Below are positions 1 to 8,786 of a DNA stretch of 64,000 nt, piece after piece. The notes beneath the pieces are model-generated. The model had not been told where the DNA came from and ran no database searches. It was given only the letters and a program-made list of their open reading frames with translations. A program made the position numbers and the translations under genes. Origin of the DNA: Adhaeribacter pallidiroseus (lineage in GTDB: Bacteria > Bacteroidota > Bacteroidia > Cytophagales > Hymenobacteraceae); contig NZ_QASA01000001.1 of NCBI RefSeq assembly GCF_003340495.1, positions 4,340,001 through 4,404,000 of the forward strand. Direction: 5' to 3'. Each line of letters starts with the position of its first letter. Within the stretch, counting starts at the first letter, position 1.

Positions 1-48
1 AATAGGAGCCGCGCAGATGTACACGAATTACATTTACCGCTGAGGACT

Positions 49-3000
49 ATGTTAAGATTTACTTGTTTCGTTTTAATTTTTTTCTGGACCACCGCGTTTA
101 CATTTGCCCAAACCGCAATTTCGGGTAAAATATCCGACGAAAAAGGCGAAGGAATCCCGGGAGCCACTGTTTTAGTGAAGGGTACCACCGCCGGGGCAAC
201 CACCGACCCTAACGGCAGTTTTACCCTGAATGCCCCGAATGGCACCGGCGTTTTAGTAGTATCTTTTATCGGGTATCAAACCAAAGAAGTGCCTATTAAT
301 AACCAGTCTACCATTAACGTAACCTTAGCTCCCGATACCAAAGCACTGGACGAAGTAGTGGTAATTGGTTACGGTACGCAACGTAAATCTGATTTAACCG
401 GAGCAGTAGCTACTGTAAAAGCCGAGCAATTGCAGGAACGGCCATCTCCTTCGTTAAACCAAGCTTTAGCCGGTCGTATGGCAGGAGTACAAGTTAACAA
501 CAACTCGGGGCGCCCGGGTGGCCGTACTACCGTGCGGGTGCGGGGCTTTAGCTCTATTAACTCCTCTAACAACCCATTATATGTGGTAGACGGCGTAATG
601 CTGCCCCAAGGGAACCAGGCGCAGTTTAGTAATGCCATCGACTACATTAACCCGAACGATATCGTATCGGTGGAAGTTTTGAAAGATGCTTCTTCTACGG
701 CTATTTACGGTGCCAGAGGTGCCAATGGGGTTATTCTGGTAACTACGAAACGCGGCAAAGCCGGCGAAGGCCAAGTAACCTATAATGCGGATTTTAGCGT
801 GAACACCATTGGTCCGAACCGCCCAGAAGTACTAAATGCCCGGGAATACCTGGCTACTGAGGATTTAGCCTATGCCAACATAGCTAAGTACGATCCTAAA
901 GGTTGGGCTGAAGGTAAATATGCTAATTTGGATCCCATAAAGAGAAGAACAGATTTCAGTAAACTTTATCCAGGTGTTTTCGACGCAAACCTACAACCTT
1001 TGTACGACACCGACTGGATGAAAGAAATTACCCAAAACAAAATTTCTCAGAACCATCAGTTAGGCTTTAGTGGCGGTAACGAACGCACCACTTATTCCTT
1101 CTCTTTAGGTTACCGCGACGACGAAGGCTTAGTAAAAACGTCGTACATGAAGCGCTACTCCGGCCGGTTTAGCATTGATGACCAGGTAAAAAAATGGTTA
1201 AAAGTAGGCGGTACCCTGAGCTATAATACGCAAACCGAAAACTTAGTGGATATTAACGATGCCGTAGCTCGCCAAATGGTAGAAGATTTCCCTTTCTTAC
1301 CGGTAAGATACGCGGATGGCACTTACGCCAATAACCGGGATTATCCGCAGGCGGAAGGTACCATGAGTTCGTATCACCGTTTAATGGGTCGCCGGTATAT
1401 TTTAAATACCCAAACCACCAACGGTAACGTGTACTCCAATATTACCTTCTTCCCGGGTTTAGAAATGCGTACGGTATTGGGTGCTAATATCCTGACCCAG
1501 GAAAACAATGAATCCAGCACCCGGACTTTATCTATCGCGGATCAAGGCTTTGCCGCGGCCCGTAACCGGAAAGAAACTTTCTGGTCTCTGGAAAATTATT
1601 TAACCTACAATAAAAAGTTTGCCGAAATCCACTCTATTACCGCATTAGCGGGTATTTCGTGGCAGGAAACCAACTTTTTTAATGTGGAAGCATTGATAAG
1701 AGGGTTTGCCACAGACTATTTTGGCTTTAACAATTTAGATGCTGGTTCCCTCCGGCCAGAAGTTTACTCAGATGCCAACCGGTTTGCCTTTAGCTCTTAC
1801 TTTGGCCGGATTAACTATAGCTTAATGGACAAATACCTCCTTACGGTAACTGGTCGGGCCGATGGTTCTTCTAAATTTGGAGCTAATAATAAATTTTCTT
1901 TCTTCCCTTCGGCGGCTTTAGCCTGGCGGGTATCCGAAGAAGAGTTCCTGAAAAGCAATCCCGTTATTTCTAATTTAAAAGTACGGACCAGCTTTGGTTT
2001 AACTGGTAACTCTGAAATCCCACCTTATCAATCCTTAGGTACGTTAAGTTCTTCTTACAACACAGTGTTTGGTGATGTACGGGTAGGGGGTACTGGCCTT
2101 GGTCGCTTGGCTAACCCCGATTTGCGTTGGGAAAAAACGGCACAATATGATGCCGGGGTAGAATTAGGATTATTACAGAACCGGATTAGCCTGGAGGCCG
2201 ATGTGTATTACCGCAAAACTACCGATATGTTATTGGATGCTCCGGCACCCCGTACCAGCGGATTCCCTTCTCTTCGGAAGAACGTAGGTTCCATGGAAAA
2301 TAAAGGAATTGAATTAACCTTGAATACCGTTAACGTGAATTCCGGCGATTTCTCCTGGAATACTACTTTCAACATTTCTTTAAACCGGAATAAGGTACTT
2401 ACCCTGGCAACTCCGGCTGATATATTTGGCGTAGGTGGACCTAACTTCACCAATCAAACCAGCATTATCCGGATTGGCGAACCCGTAGGTTCTTTCTGGG
2501 GACTGAATCGTTTGGGAGTTTGGAGCGAAGCCGAAAAAGACGAAGCTGCTAAATTCCGTAGCTACCGCAATGGTTTAACTATTTTACCGGGCGATATTAA
2601 ATACCAGGATGTAAATGGTGACTATGCGATCACGGATGCGGACCGGATGATTATTGGTAATGGTACGCCAAAAGCCTGGGGAGCTTTTATTAACACTTTC
2701 CGGTACAAAAACTTTGATTTAACCGCTGAATTGCAATACAATTACGGTAATGATATTTTGGATTTAACCTTGCACCCCAGCGAAGACCGACAGGCTTTAG
2801 CCAATAGCTACAAGACTGTATTGGATGCCTGGACTCCGCAAAACCAGAACACTGACATTGCCGAAATCCGGGATACCCGGGCCGGTTACGTTACCAACGT
2901 AGACTCCCGCTGGGTAAAAGACGGTTCCTTTATCCGGGGACGTAATATTTTACTAGGCTATACTGTACCTGCAACTGTGGCTAGTAAAATTCGCTTAAAC

Positions 3001-3183
3001 CGCTTGCGCGTGTATGGTTCCGTGCAGAACGCTTTCCTGATTACGGGTAAAGACATTATCGGCGACCCGGAAGCTACGCCCACTAATCAGGCTAACGAAA
3101 GCAGCGCTTTCTCACAAGGCATCATCTGGCACGGCTATCCCAAGCCCCGCACCTTTATGCTTGGTTTACAGGTTACATTGTAG
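49..3183 (+). CDS. SusC/RagA-family TonB-dependent outer-membrane receptor
   Basis: This 1044-residue protein should be an outer-membrane TonB-dependent transporter that imports a glycan or oligosaccharide together with the SusD-like lipoprotein encoded next to it. A signal peptide ends near AQT (residues 21-23). A carboxypeptidase-regulatory-like beta-sandwich follows (about 24-95), then the TonB plug, with the typical stretches EVVVIGYGTQRK near residue 105 and DASSTAIYGARGANGV near 215, and then a long 22-strand-type barrel ending in an aromatic-poor QVTL. The length is normal for the family. It has no STN domain, so it should not signal through a FecR protein. The ATG at 49 is directly followed by a good signal peptide. 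The SusD gene starts 26 bases after its stop. Only 48 bases upstream are visible, so its promoter cannot be judged. The substrate cannot be read from the sequence; the neighbouring ThuA and DUF1080 genes suggest a disaccharide or keto-sugar. Confidence 0.95.
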   Translation: MLRFTCFVLIFFWTTAFTFAQTAISGKISDEKGEGIPGATVLVKGTTAGATTDPNGSFTLNAPNGTGVLVVSFIGYQTKEVPINNQSTINVTLAPDTKALDEVVVIGYGTQRKSDLTGAVATVKAEQLQERPSPSLNQALAGRMAGVQVNNNSGRPGGRTTVRVRGFSSINSSNNPLYVVDGVMLPQGNQAQFSNAIDYINPNDIVSVEVLKDASSTAIYGARGANGVILVTTKRGKAGEGQVTYNADFSVNTIGPNRPEVLNAREYLATEDLAYANIAKYDPKGWAEGKYANLDPIKRRTDFSKLYPGVFDANLQPLYDTDWMKEITQNKISQNHQLGFSGGNERTTYSFSLGYRDDEGLVKTSYMKRYSGRFSIDDQVKKWLKVGGTLSYNTQTENLVDINDAVARQMVEDFPFLPVRYADGTYANNRDYPQAEGTMSSYHRLMGRRYILNTQTTNGNVYSNITFFPGLEMRTVLGANILTQENNESSTRTLSIADQGFAAARNRKETFWSLENYLTYNKKFAEIHSITALAGISWQETNFFNVEALIRGFATDYFGFNNLDAGSLRPEVYSDANRFAFSSYFGRINYSLMDKYLLTVTGRADGSSKFGANNKFSFFPSAALAWRVSEEEFLKSNPVISNLKVRTSFGLTGNSEIPPYQSLGTLSSSYNTVFGDVRVGGTGLGRLANPDLRWEKTAQYDAGVELGLLQNRISLEADVYYRKTTDMLLDAPAPRTSGFPSLRKNVGSMENKGIELTLNTVNVNSGDFSWNTTFNISLNRNKVLTLATPADIFGVGGPNFTNQTSIIRIGEPVGSFWGLNRLGVWSEAEKDEAAKFRSYRNGLTILPGDIKYQDVNGDYAITDADRMIIGNGTPKAWGAFINTFRYKNFDLTAELQYNYGNDILDLTLHPSEDRQALANSYKTVLDAWTPQNQNTDIAEIRDTRAGYVTNVDSRWVKDGSFIRGRNILLGYTVPATVASKIRLNRLRVYGSVQNAFLITGKDIIGDPEATPTNQANESSAFSQGIIWHGYPKPRTFMLGLQVTL

Positions 3184-3209
3184 TTCATTGATTTAAAAAG
3201 AGATTCACC

Positions 3210-4778
3210 ATGAAGTTGAAAATATTTAAAAAAGTAAGCACCGCCTTGTTATTAGGTGCTATTTTACTCGGGCCTACCTCCTGTAAAGATTTTCTGGAAG
3301 AAGAACCACCTGCCAACTTAACCCCCGAAAACTTTTATGATATCCCGGACCATGCCGAAGCCGCTTTAGCCGCTGTTTATGCCGATTTACGTCTACCTTA
3401 CGACGGAGCGGGTATTTTTTCGTCGAGTTGGCAAATGCTGGAAGCACCAACCGGTACTTCTACTACCGAGACCGCTCAGAACTCGGATTTAAACAACCTG
3501 TATTCCCTGGTATACGATGGCAATACCCAGCACATTATAAACTGGTGGAACGGTATGTACCGGATAATTGCCAATGCTAATTTGCTTTTGGCGAATGTAC
3601 CAGCTATCACCCCCATGGACGAAGGTCAAAAAACCAGAGTATTAGGACAGGCTCGGTTCCTGCGTGCCTGGGCATATTTTAATGCCGTGCGCTTATGGGG
3701 TGATGTACCTTTAATTACTGAACCACAAACCATTGAGTCCAAAGATTTCTTTCCGACCCGTGCTCCTCAGCAGGAAGTTTACAATTTAATTATTGAGGAT
3801 TTGAAAGCGGCGGAAGCAGCTGGCTTGCCCTGGATGGATGCGAGTGGCCGGGTTTCTACGGCGGCTGTAAAATCGCAATTAGCCCGGGTATACCTAACTA
3901 TGGCCGGCTTTCCTTTAAATAAAGGGGCGGAATATTATAAATTAGCGGCGGATAAGGCATTTGAGGTAATTACTTACGCCAATGCTAATCCCACCATGAT
4001 CAACCTGTTTCCTACCTACATGGATGTGCATAAAGAAAGTACCGAAAACAGGTTGGAGCACATTTTTATGATCCAGTATAATACTTTGATTACAGGAACA
4101 CCTGGGGGCGGTAACCCTATGGAAAACATGTATCCAAACTTTAAACCGGTAACCTTTTCAGGTCCTGGCGGTACGGGGAGCACTATTCCTACCCGAGAAT
4201 TTTATAATTCGTATGAGCCCAATGATTTACGGGCTAAGAACCAGGAAGGCTATTTTTACACCAGCTATTACACCAATGGTAACGGTGCTCCTTTCGATTT
4301 AGGTGCTCCTTACATCTTCAAGCACTTTAACACTACCTCCAGTGGTTTTAACGGTGTAGCTGGTACCCGTAATAACAACCTGAATGTGCCATTAATCCGT
4401 TACGCCGAAGTGCTTTTAATGTACGCCGAAGCACAGAACGAAGTAACTGGCAATCCTACTCCAGAAGCCTACGCCGCATTTAAAAAAATCCGGGACCGGG
4501 CGCAATTAACCACGCCGGATATAGGTACCTACACCCAAGCTAGTTTCCGGGAAGCAGTTTGGAAAGAACGCTGGCACGAATTAGCGTACGAACAAATTAC
4601 CTGGTTTGATATGGTTCGACTGCGTAAGGTTTATAATGAGAGCACTGATAAATTCGATGAATTTGTTGGCCACTTGAATCAAGGCCGTTTTCCATTGCAG
4701 GAAAAACATCTCTTATTCCCCATTCCAATACCAGAAATTCAAAATAGCCCGAATCTGGTTCAGAACCTTGGGTATTAA
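3210..4778 (+). CDS. SusD/RagB-family nutrient-binding lipoprotein
   Basis: This 522-residue outer-membrane lipoprotein acts as the lid and substrate-binding partner of the SusC-type receptor just upstream. The signal peptide ends in a lipobox with Cys25 (GPTSCKDFLEE), and the acidic residues after the Cys are typical of surface-exposed Bacteroidota lipoproteins. The N-terminal SusD-like helical repeats and the C-terminal RagB/SusD part are both present, including ARFLRAWAYFNAVRLWGDVP and the late ERWHELAYE-TWFDMVRLR signature. The C-terminus PNLVQNLGY is usual. The gene is co-transcribed with the receptor (26-base gap) and is followed by a strong terminator. The assignment to SusD is secure; the ligand is unknown. 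Confidence 0.95.
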   Translation: MKLKIFKKVSTALLLGAILLGPTSCKDFLEEEPPANLTPENFYDIPDHAEAALAAVYADLRLPYDGAGIFSSSWQMLEAPTGTSTTETAQNSDLNNLYSLVYDGNTQHIINWWNGMYRIIANANLLLANVPAITPMDEGQKTRVLGQARFLRAWAYFNAVRLWGDVPLITEPQTIESKDFFPTRAPQQEVYNLIIEDLKAAEAAGLPWMDASGRVSTAAVKSQLARVYLTMAGFPLNKGAEYYKLAADKAFEVITYANANPTMINLFPTYMDVHKESTENRLEHIFMIQYNTLITGTPGGGNPMENMYPNFKPVTFSGPGGTGSTIPTREFYNSYEPNDLRAKNQEGYFYTSYYTNGNGAPFDLGAPYIFKHFNTTSSGFNGVAGTRNNNLNVPLIRYAEVLLMYAEAQNEVTGNPTPEAYAAFKKIRDRAQLTTPDIGTYTQASFREAVWKERWHELAYEQITWFDMVRLRKVYNESTDKFDEFVGHLNQGRFPLQEKHLLFPIPIPEIQNSPNLVQNLGY

Positions 4779-4815
4779 TTAAAACCAACACGACAACCTC
4801 GTAAATTGGGCAACA

Positions 4816-4859
4816 AAGAAGCTATTACTTTTAAAAAAGTAATAGCTTCTTCTTTTTTT
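4816..4859 (+). terminator. Rho-independent terminator after susCD pair
   Basis: A perfect 15-bp stem (aagaagctattactt at 4816-4830 paired with 4837-4851) with a 6-base loop is followed by a run of T. It closes the SusC/SusD transcription unit. Confidence 0.9.
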
Positions 4860-5013
4860 AAATCTAGAACTTACCAACGCAAACTAATCTCCTCTTAATA
4901 AACACTTCTAGTATACCGGTTGCGTAAAAATTGTATTTGTTAATTTTAGTAATTAACTTGTTACAATTTTATAATAGAATTATAATAATTAGCTATTAAT
5001 AAATTTCGTTCCC

Positions 5014-5586
5014 TTGGTTGCCTCTACCGCAAAACAAACCAGTAACCCTTTATCTTTAAAAGATTTAACTGATTTCGACCAAATTTATCGCCACTACTGG
5101 TCTGAGTTGTTTGATAGGGCATACAAACGAATTCAGTCTGTGGAAAAAGCCGAAGAAATCATCCAGGATCTTTTCGTGGAACTTTGGGAAAAAAGGGAGC
5201 AAATCGAAATTCGGGAATCCTTAGAAGCTTATCTGTTTGGCGCTTTAAAATTCCGAATCTTAAATTATCTGCGACACGAAAAAACCCTGGAATCGCACTT
5301 ACGGATTATCCGGGAGCACGCCGTTAAAACTACTAATAACCTGGAAGAAGAAATTTATATAAATGATTTAGAAGCTGCTTACAAAAATCAAGTAGATAAT
5401 TTGCCTGAAAAATGCCGGGCCGTTTTTGAATTAAGCCGGCAAGAACAACTTTCTTTTAAAGAAATTGCCCTTCGGTTAAATGTCTCGGTTAATACAGTAG
5501 AAAAACACGTTGGTAAAGCTTTACGAGTTTTGCGGCTCCATTTAAAAGACTTTACTTTTTCCCTGCTGCTATTTTGGTTAAGCTAA
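5014..5586 (+). CDS. ECF-type RNA polymerase sigma-70 factor
   Basis: This 190-residue cytoplasmic sigma factor belongs to the Bacteroidota FecI-like / SusC-associated ECF group. Region 2 covers about residues 18-85 (DFDQIYRHYWSELFDRAYKR, EEIIQDLFVELWEKR). Region 4 covers about 128-178 with the helix-turn-helix LSFKEIALRLNVSVNTVEKH. The start chosen is the TTG at 5014; no in-frame ATG lies near the N-terminus, and region 2 starts soon after. The upstream 150 bases are very AT-rich. An anti-sigma FecR gene follows after 193 bases, with a possible weak terminator between them. The C-terminal tail FTFSLLLFWLS is hydrophobic, which is odd for a soluble factor but common in this group. It likely controls a sugar-uptake receptor; which one is uncertain, because the nearby candidate with an STN domain is truncated. 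Confidence 0.93.
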   Translation: MVASTAKQTSNPLSLKDLTDFDQIYRHYWSELFDRAYKRIQSVEKAEEIIQDLFVELWEKREQIEIRESLEAYLFGALKFRILNYLRHEKTLESHLRIIREHAVKTTNNLEEEIYINDLEAAYKNQVDNLPEKCRAVFELSRQEQLSFKEIALRLNVSVNTVEKHVGKALRVLRLHLKDFTFSLLLFWLS

Positions 5587-5660
5587 AATTCAAACGCCAG
5601 ATAACAGCGCCACTACTGCCCGCTTCTGATTACAAATAAACTTCTTATCTACCACAAAAG

Positions 5661-5696
5661 CCTTATTGCGTCTAAACAACGTAGTAAGGTTTTTTT
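5661..5696 (+). terminator. possible weak terminator between sigma and fecR genes
   Basis: An imperfect 10-bp stem (ccttattgcg at 5661-5670 with cgtagtaagg at 5680-5689, 8 of 10 paired) is followed by a run of seven T. It may partly uncouple the sigma gene from the fecR gene. Confidence 0.5.
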
Positions 5697-5779
5697 AAAA
5701 AAATTAAAATTTTTATTCATTGCAATGGCGGTAAGTAGTTGCCAAGCGTGTCCTGTAAATAGAACGCTAACTACGGGCA

Positions 5780-6751
5780 ATGAAACCGGCCATTCAAGAT
5801 CTCATTCAAAAATACCTGCAAGGACAAGCTACTGCTGAAGAACAAGTTTTAGTAGAACAATATTACAATTCGTTTTCGAACCAGAGGAATTATACGGAAA
5901 CCTTATCCCCACGCGACAAAAAGCTTTTAGAAGAAAAAATTTTAACCCGAATTCTAACAAAAGTTCAATCTGCTCCGGAAACGCAGCCAGCAACTCTCGT
6001 TAAACCCATTAAGGTATCTTTAAATAATTACTTAAAAGTAGCGGCCATATTTGTAGGTTTAGTAGCACTGGCTATTTCTTATAAATACTTTCTTGCTTCC
6101 GATAAAGTGGTACTCACGACTCATTTCGGGGAAGTAGCCACCTTTACCCTGCCCGATAGTTCTAGAGTTACTTTAAATGGCAATTCTGTGTTGGAATACA
6201 CTACCTGGAACAAAATTCAAGACCGCGAAGTAACGCTGCAAGGAGAAGCTTTCTTTTCGGTGAAGCACACCCAAAATCACCAGAAGTTTTTGGTGCATGT
6301 ACCAGGCAAAATGGAGGTGGAAGTACTGGGCACCGAATTTAATGTACTGGGACGGCAGCATAACTCCCGGGTAGTATTAAGCTCCGGTAAAGTACAATTA
6401 CACCTCCCTGCCTCCAACACCTCCGCTCAAACCGTTGTTATGCAGCCCGGCGAAATGGTTGAGTTAAAGCCACAAACCGCTCACGTTATTAAAACAAAAG
6501 TAAATCCCGAAAAATATACTTCGTGGAGCGGCCGGATGCTGGTTTTAGAACAAACTTCATTGCGCGATCTGATTCAGGATTTAGAAGATACTTATGGCTT
6601 ACAAGTAACCGTGAACGATACTAGTTTGCTCAGTCATACTTTCTCGGGCCGCTTACCTTCCCAGGATGTAGAGGTGCTGCTACTAGGTTTAAGCAAGGCT
6701 TTTGATTTAAAAATAACCAAAACAAACAACCAAGTAACCATTATCAAATAA
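5780..6751 (+). CDS. FecR-family anti-sigma factor
   Basis: This 323-residue inner-membrane anti-sigma factor would hold the ECF sigma factor upstream until an outer-membrane receptor with an STN domain signals. A cytoplasmic N-terminal part (about 1-80, including LIQKYLQGQATAEEQVLVEQ) is followed by one membrane helix (about 84-103). Next comes the periplasmic FecR domain (about 110-205, with DSSRVTLNGNSVLEY and VEVLGTEFNV), then a C-terminal DUF4974 domain (about 250-320, SLRDLIQDLEDTYGLQVTV). The length and order are normal. The ATG start at 5780 is the first after a stop. The next gene encodes only an isolated STN-like domain, so the expected receptor partner seems to be missing or elsewhere. 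Confidence 0.94.
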   Translation: MKPAIQDLIQKYLQGQATAEEQVLVEQYYNSFSNQRNYTETLSPRDKKLLEEKILTRILTKVQSAPETQPATLVKPIKVSLNNYLKVAAIFVGLVALAISYKYFLASDKVVLTTHFGEVATFTLPDSSRVTLNGNSVLEYTTWNKIQDREVTLQGEAFFSVKHTQNHQKFLVHVPGKMEVEVLGTEFNVLGRQHNSRVVLSSGKVQLHLPASNTSAQTVVMQPGEMVELKPQTAHVIKTKVNPEKYTSWSGRMLVLEQTSLRDLIQDLEDTYGLQVTVNDTSLLSHTFSGRLPSQDVEVLLLGLSKAFDLKITKTNNQVTIIK

Positions 6752-6837
6752 AATTTTAAAAAACACGAGGGCCGCAAGGCCCGAAAGGCTTTACTTACTC
6801 ATATAACCGTTGTAAATCTTTAATCTAAATTTTAATT

Positions 6838-7155
6838 ATGAAAGTTAAAATTCCCTACAAAAGCATGGTTTGCCTCACGGCACTCCTCAGCTTTCAGGTA
6901 AATGGGCAACACTTACTATCTTCCCAGCTTACCGCTCAAAACAAACAAACAAAAAATGCTGTACCGCTGGAAAAAAAGAGCAGTCTGATAGAAGCACTGC
7001 GTTTTCTGGAGAAGAAATACGATGTTGCCTTCTTCTACAAAGATGAGTTTGTGCAGGACAAATCGGTTTCATTTACCGAAGCGGCACAAACCGATGTAGA
7101 GGTTACTTTATTCTGCATGTTACTTAATAACCAAGAATCAGGTGGAAACACTTAA
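6838..7155 (+). pseudogene. truncated SusC-type receptor: signal peptide plus STN domain only
   Basis: The 105 residues match only the N-terminus of FecR-regulated SusC-type receptors. A signal peptide (MKVKIPYKSMVCLTALLSFQ and onward) leads into an STN-like domain, with SLIEALRFLEKKYDVAFFYK at about 50-69 and KSVSF after it. After TDVEVTLFCMLLNNQESGGNT the frame stops. No carboxypeptidase-like domain, plug or barrel follows in any frame before the next gene. It sits exactly where a sigma-FecR cassette would normally have its receptor (86 bases after fecR). The simplest reading is a deletion remnant. It could still be made as a small periplasmic STN protein able to touch FecR, which cannot be excluded. 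The region just upstream (6768-6795) is unusually G/C-rich for an intergenic stretch here. Confidence 0.7.
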
Positions 7156-7290
7156 TTTCTACACATGCCAGCCTTGTTAAAAAAGTATTATTTTCTGATA
7201 AATTTAGATTAGGTTACAATCTTTCGCGATTAAGTAATAAATTTAAGTCTTGTTTATTTTCAGTCATTTTTAATTTCTAATTCACCTTTT

Positions 7291-8766
7291 ATGACCATGA
7301 CTATTTCAGTGAAGGGCATCCGGCAAAAAGCAGCATTATTATGTGCGGGCTTACTGGCGCCACTTTACATGCAGGCGCAAACAGCTGCTACCAGCCAGCC
7401 CGCTACCATTCCGCTTACCGACTTATCTGCTTTTAAAAATCCGGGTAAAACCTGGCAGTTAGCAGGCGATGTTTCGGCGGATTTAGGTAAAGACAATAGC
7501 CTGTCTCTTTCTAAAGGAACAGGCGTATTAGTAAATCTTCCCGACAAAAAGAACCATGGCGAAGATTTGTACACTACCGCCGAGCACGGCGACGCCCAAG
7601 TGGAATTTGATTACATGATCGCCAAAGGCTCCAATTCTGGCGTTTACTTACAAGGCCGTTACGAGTTACAATTGCTCGATAGCTGGAATGTAAAAACCCC
7701 TAAAGCGAGCGATAATGGCGGCATCTACGAACGCTGGGACGACAGCAAGCCCGAAGGCCAGAAAGGTTACGAAGGTTACCCGCCCCGCCAGAATGCCAGC
7801 CGGGCACCCGGTTTATGGCAGCACCTGAAAGTAATGTTTCAGGCTCCCAAATTTGACGGCAGCGGCAAAAAAATGGCGAACGCCCGCATGCTGCGCGTAG
7901 AATTAAACGGCGTAGTAATCCACGAAGAATTAGAACTGCTGGGGCCCACCCGGGGCGCCATGGCCAACGACGAAAAGGCTACCGGCCCCTTGCGCTTCCA
8001 GGGCGATCACGGAGCGATTGCTTTCCGGAACATTTCTATTTCCAACCTTCCGGCCACGCCAATGCAGGCAAATTCCAGAAGAAACGATAACCCCGTAGAT
8101 CCCATTCTGGTGGAAGCCCCTACCAATACCATTTTACGCAGCTTTATGGATATTCCGGGCCAGCCGCGCACCCGGGTGGTACACGCCGTTTCGGTGGGTA
8201 GCCCGCAAAAAGTACATTATACCTACGATTTAGATAAAGGAGCCGTTATACAAGTATGGCGCGGTAACTTTTTAGATGCTACTCCCATGTGGCACGACCG
8301 CGGCGACGGTTCTTCGCGCCCGGCTGGCGCGGTGCAACGGTTTGGCTTACCTAAGTTTGCCCTGGCCAAGTTAGGCTCCGCCCAAGCTGCCTGGATTGCC
8401 GACAGTGCCGGTACCAGCTTCCGCCCGAAAGGCTATACGCTCGACGAAAATGACCAACCCACCTTCACCTACCGCATATACGGAGCCACTGTTTCTGATG
8501 CCATTCGGGTAATGGATAATGGGCAGGGTATTCACCGCGAAATTACCGTACAAAATCCGGCCGGTGGCGAATTATACGCCCGTTTAGCCGAAGGTACTAC
8601 CATTGAAGAAGACAAATCGAATGGTGCCTATTTAGTAGATGGCAAAGCGTATTACCTGCGTTTAGATGATGCGAAAGGAACCAAGCCGGTAGTACGCGAC
8701 GCAGATGGCCGCAAAGAACTAGTGGTACCGGTAAAAGGGAAAGTTGGCTATTCTATCTTATTCTAG
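7291..8766 (+). CDS. secreted DUF1080 (3-keto-disaccharide hydrolase family) protein with extra C-terminal domain
   Basis: This 491-residue exported protein has a signal peptide ending near MQAQT (residues 27-31). The DUF1080 / 3-keto-disaccharide hydrolase concanavalin-like fold covers about 35-255, with family-typical stretches such as AKGSNSGVYLQGRYELQLLD and GPLRFQGDHGAIAFRNI. A C-terminal region of about 230 residues (VIQVWRGNFLDATPMWHDRG) also occurs in the protein at 20386-22284 and in no other protein here; I do not recognise it. The next gene starts 20 bases downstream and encodes a beta-propeller/cytochrome c protein, so the two probably form an operon and act on the same sugar outside the cytoplasm. 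The start at 7291 or the second ATG at 7297 are both possible. The family fold is clear; the enzymatic activity is inferred from the family name only. Confidence 0.88.
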   Translation: MTMTISVKGIRQKAALLCAGLLAPLYMQAQTAATSQPATIPLTDLSAFKNPGKTWQLAGDVSADLGKDNSLSLSKGTGVLVNLPDKKNHGEDLYTTAEHGDAQVEFDYMIAKGSNSGVYLQGRYELQLLDSWNVKTPKASDNGGIYERWDDSKPEGQKGYEGYPPRQNASRAPGLWQHLKVMFQAPKFDGSGKKMANARMLRVELNGVVIHEELELLGPTRGAMANDEKATGPLRFQGDHGAIAFRNISISNLPATPMQANSRRNDNPVDPILVEAPTNTILRSFMDIPGQPRTRVVHAVSVGSPQKVHYTYDLDKGAVIQVWRGNFLDATPMWHDRGDGSSRPAGAVQRFGLPKFALAKLGSAQAAWIADSAGTSFRPKGYTLDENDQPTFTYRIYGATVSDAIRVMDNGQGIHREITVQNPAGGELYARLAEGTTIEEDKSNGAYLVDGKAYYLRLDDAKGTKPVVRDADGRKELVVPVKGKVGYSILF

Positions 8767-8786
8767 ATTTTTAAATTTTTGCATGC

